Source: Firmicutes bacterium UBA6226 (GTDB lineage: Bacteria > Bacillota_A > Clostridia > Peptostreptococcales > Acidaminobacteraceae). Taken from it: DNA of 9,682 bases. Made by a program: the position numbers and the translations under genes. The notes beneath the pieces are model-generated. The model searched no databases. It worked only from the letters and a program-made list of their open reading frames with translations, and was not told the origin of the DNA. Below are positions 9,302 to 9,682 of this stretch, in pieces. Position 1 is the stretch's first letter; the number at the start of each line of letters is the position of its first letter. The DNA lies in NCBI GenBank assembly GCA_002441045.1, contig DJWQ01000001.1, positions 4,185 through 13,866 on the forward strand, written 5' to 3'.

Positions 9302-9682
9302 TTAAATCACAAGATTAACAAGTAAGCCTTGTATTTCTCCAACTTTTTTTAAGACATTAATCTCTTTATGTTCTCTTTTTATGATGAGATTGGTCAACTC
9401 TAAAAGCTTTGCATCAATCTCCGAAACCGTTCTCATAACTTTAGTTCTACCGGTTCTTGAGAACCCTCTTCGCTCTTTAATTTCTAAACCTTTTAGAACC
9501 GTCTCTTCGATGAAGCCTTTGATTAAATCCTTATAAGCATACAGATTTTCAACCGTTCTATTTTCCACCAAAGCTTGTCCTTTACGGTCAATTTCATCTA
9601 AAGCTTTTTGAAGTTCTTCCTTTTGCTGATCGTAATCCTTAAAAGCTAGAATTTCAGTGAAACTAATTTTGGGTTTTTCTTC
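9302..9682 (-). CDS. yaaR: YaaR/DUF327 family protein (N-terminus beyond right edge)
   Basis: The open frame runs from the window edge to the TAA at 9302, 126 codons, with no ATG in the visible part. A TTG at 9571 could be taken as a start, but the codons before it (EEKPKISFTEILAF... through EIDRKGQALVE) continue the family pattern, so the true start lies outside the window. The family (PF03885, DUF327; B. subtilis YaaR) is about 140-150 aa, so roughly 20 residues are missing. Recognisable parts are a charged helical N-terminal region, then VENLYAYKDLIKGFIEE, the arginine-rich stretch RRGFSRTGRTKVMRTVSEID and the C-terminal hallmark GEIQGLLVNL. The protein is soluble and mainly helical, with no catalytic motif or membrane segment. 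Its function is unknown. In B. subtilis yaaR sits near tmk, yaaQ and holB; here it lies 76 bp before pcrA. I recognise the family by eye and am fairly sure of it. Confidence 0.8.
   Translation of the reverse strand, partial: EEKPKISFTEILAFKDYDQQKEELQKALDEIDRKGQALVENRTVENLYAYKDLIKGFIEETVLKGLEIKERRGFSRTGRTKVMRTVSEIDAKLLELTNLIIKREHKEINVLKKVGEIQGLLVNLVI

Noticed and set aside
9302..9571. 89-aa gene starting at the TTG at 9571
   Set aside because: The same frame stays open to the window edge, and the residues before the TTG continue the DUF327 family pattern, so this is an internal leucine codon of a longer gene.

Overview
This window is a compact, single-strand block of bacterial housekeeping genes. 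Every supported gene is on the minus strand, so transcription runs from high to low coordinates. The moderately low G+C, AGGAGG-type ribosome binding sites, PcrA (rather than UvrD) next to an NAD-dependent ligase, a YaaR/DUF327 protein and a 'stalk' (copper amine oxidase N-terminal-like) domain on a cell wall amidase all point to a Firmicute, most likely of the class Clostridia. I cannot fix the genus; a Fusibacter-like or related clostridial lineage is only a guess.

Right half (about 9682 down to 1766), first transcription unit: the C-terminal part of a YaaR/DUF327 gene (9302-9682, cut by the window edge), then pcrA (DNA helicase), ligA (NAD+-dependent DNA ligase), a PurM/HypE-like 'AIR synthase related' protein, and a large secreted N-acetylmuramoyl-L-alanine amidase. 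Gaps are 76, 18, 11 and 44 bp and no terminator is visible between these genes, so pcrA to the amidase is probably one operon. A strong rho-independent terminator (1766-1801) follows the amidase stop by 13 bp. pcrA-ligA is a widely conserved replication/repair pair. The two genes after it are not obviously DNA repair genes.

Left half (about 1752 down to 1), second transcription unit: a convincing sigma-A-type promoter with an extended -10 (1723-1752) drives rph (RNase PH), rdgB (XTP/dITP pyrophosphatase) and a YfcE/MJ0936-type phosphoesterase that runs off the left edge. The rph-rdgB-phosphoesterase order is the same as rph-ysnA-ysnB in Bacillus subtilis. The last two genes overlap by 20 bp. 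The set covers tRNA 3'-end trimming, nucleotide-pool sanitation and probably phosphodiester hydrolysis.

I found no tRNA, rRNA, CRISPR array, insertion sequence, prophage or defence system, and no non-coding stretch longer than about 165 bp. The less ordinary points are the orphan PurM/HypE-like protein in the ligA operon, the amidase architecture and position, and the YaaR-like gene placed before pcrA. Nothing here clearly amounts to an undescribed system.
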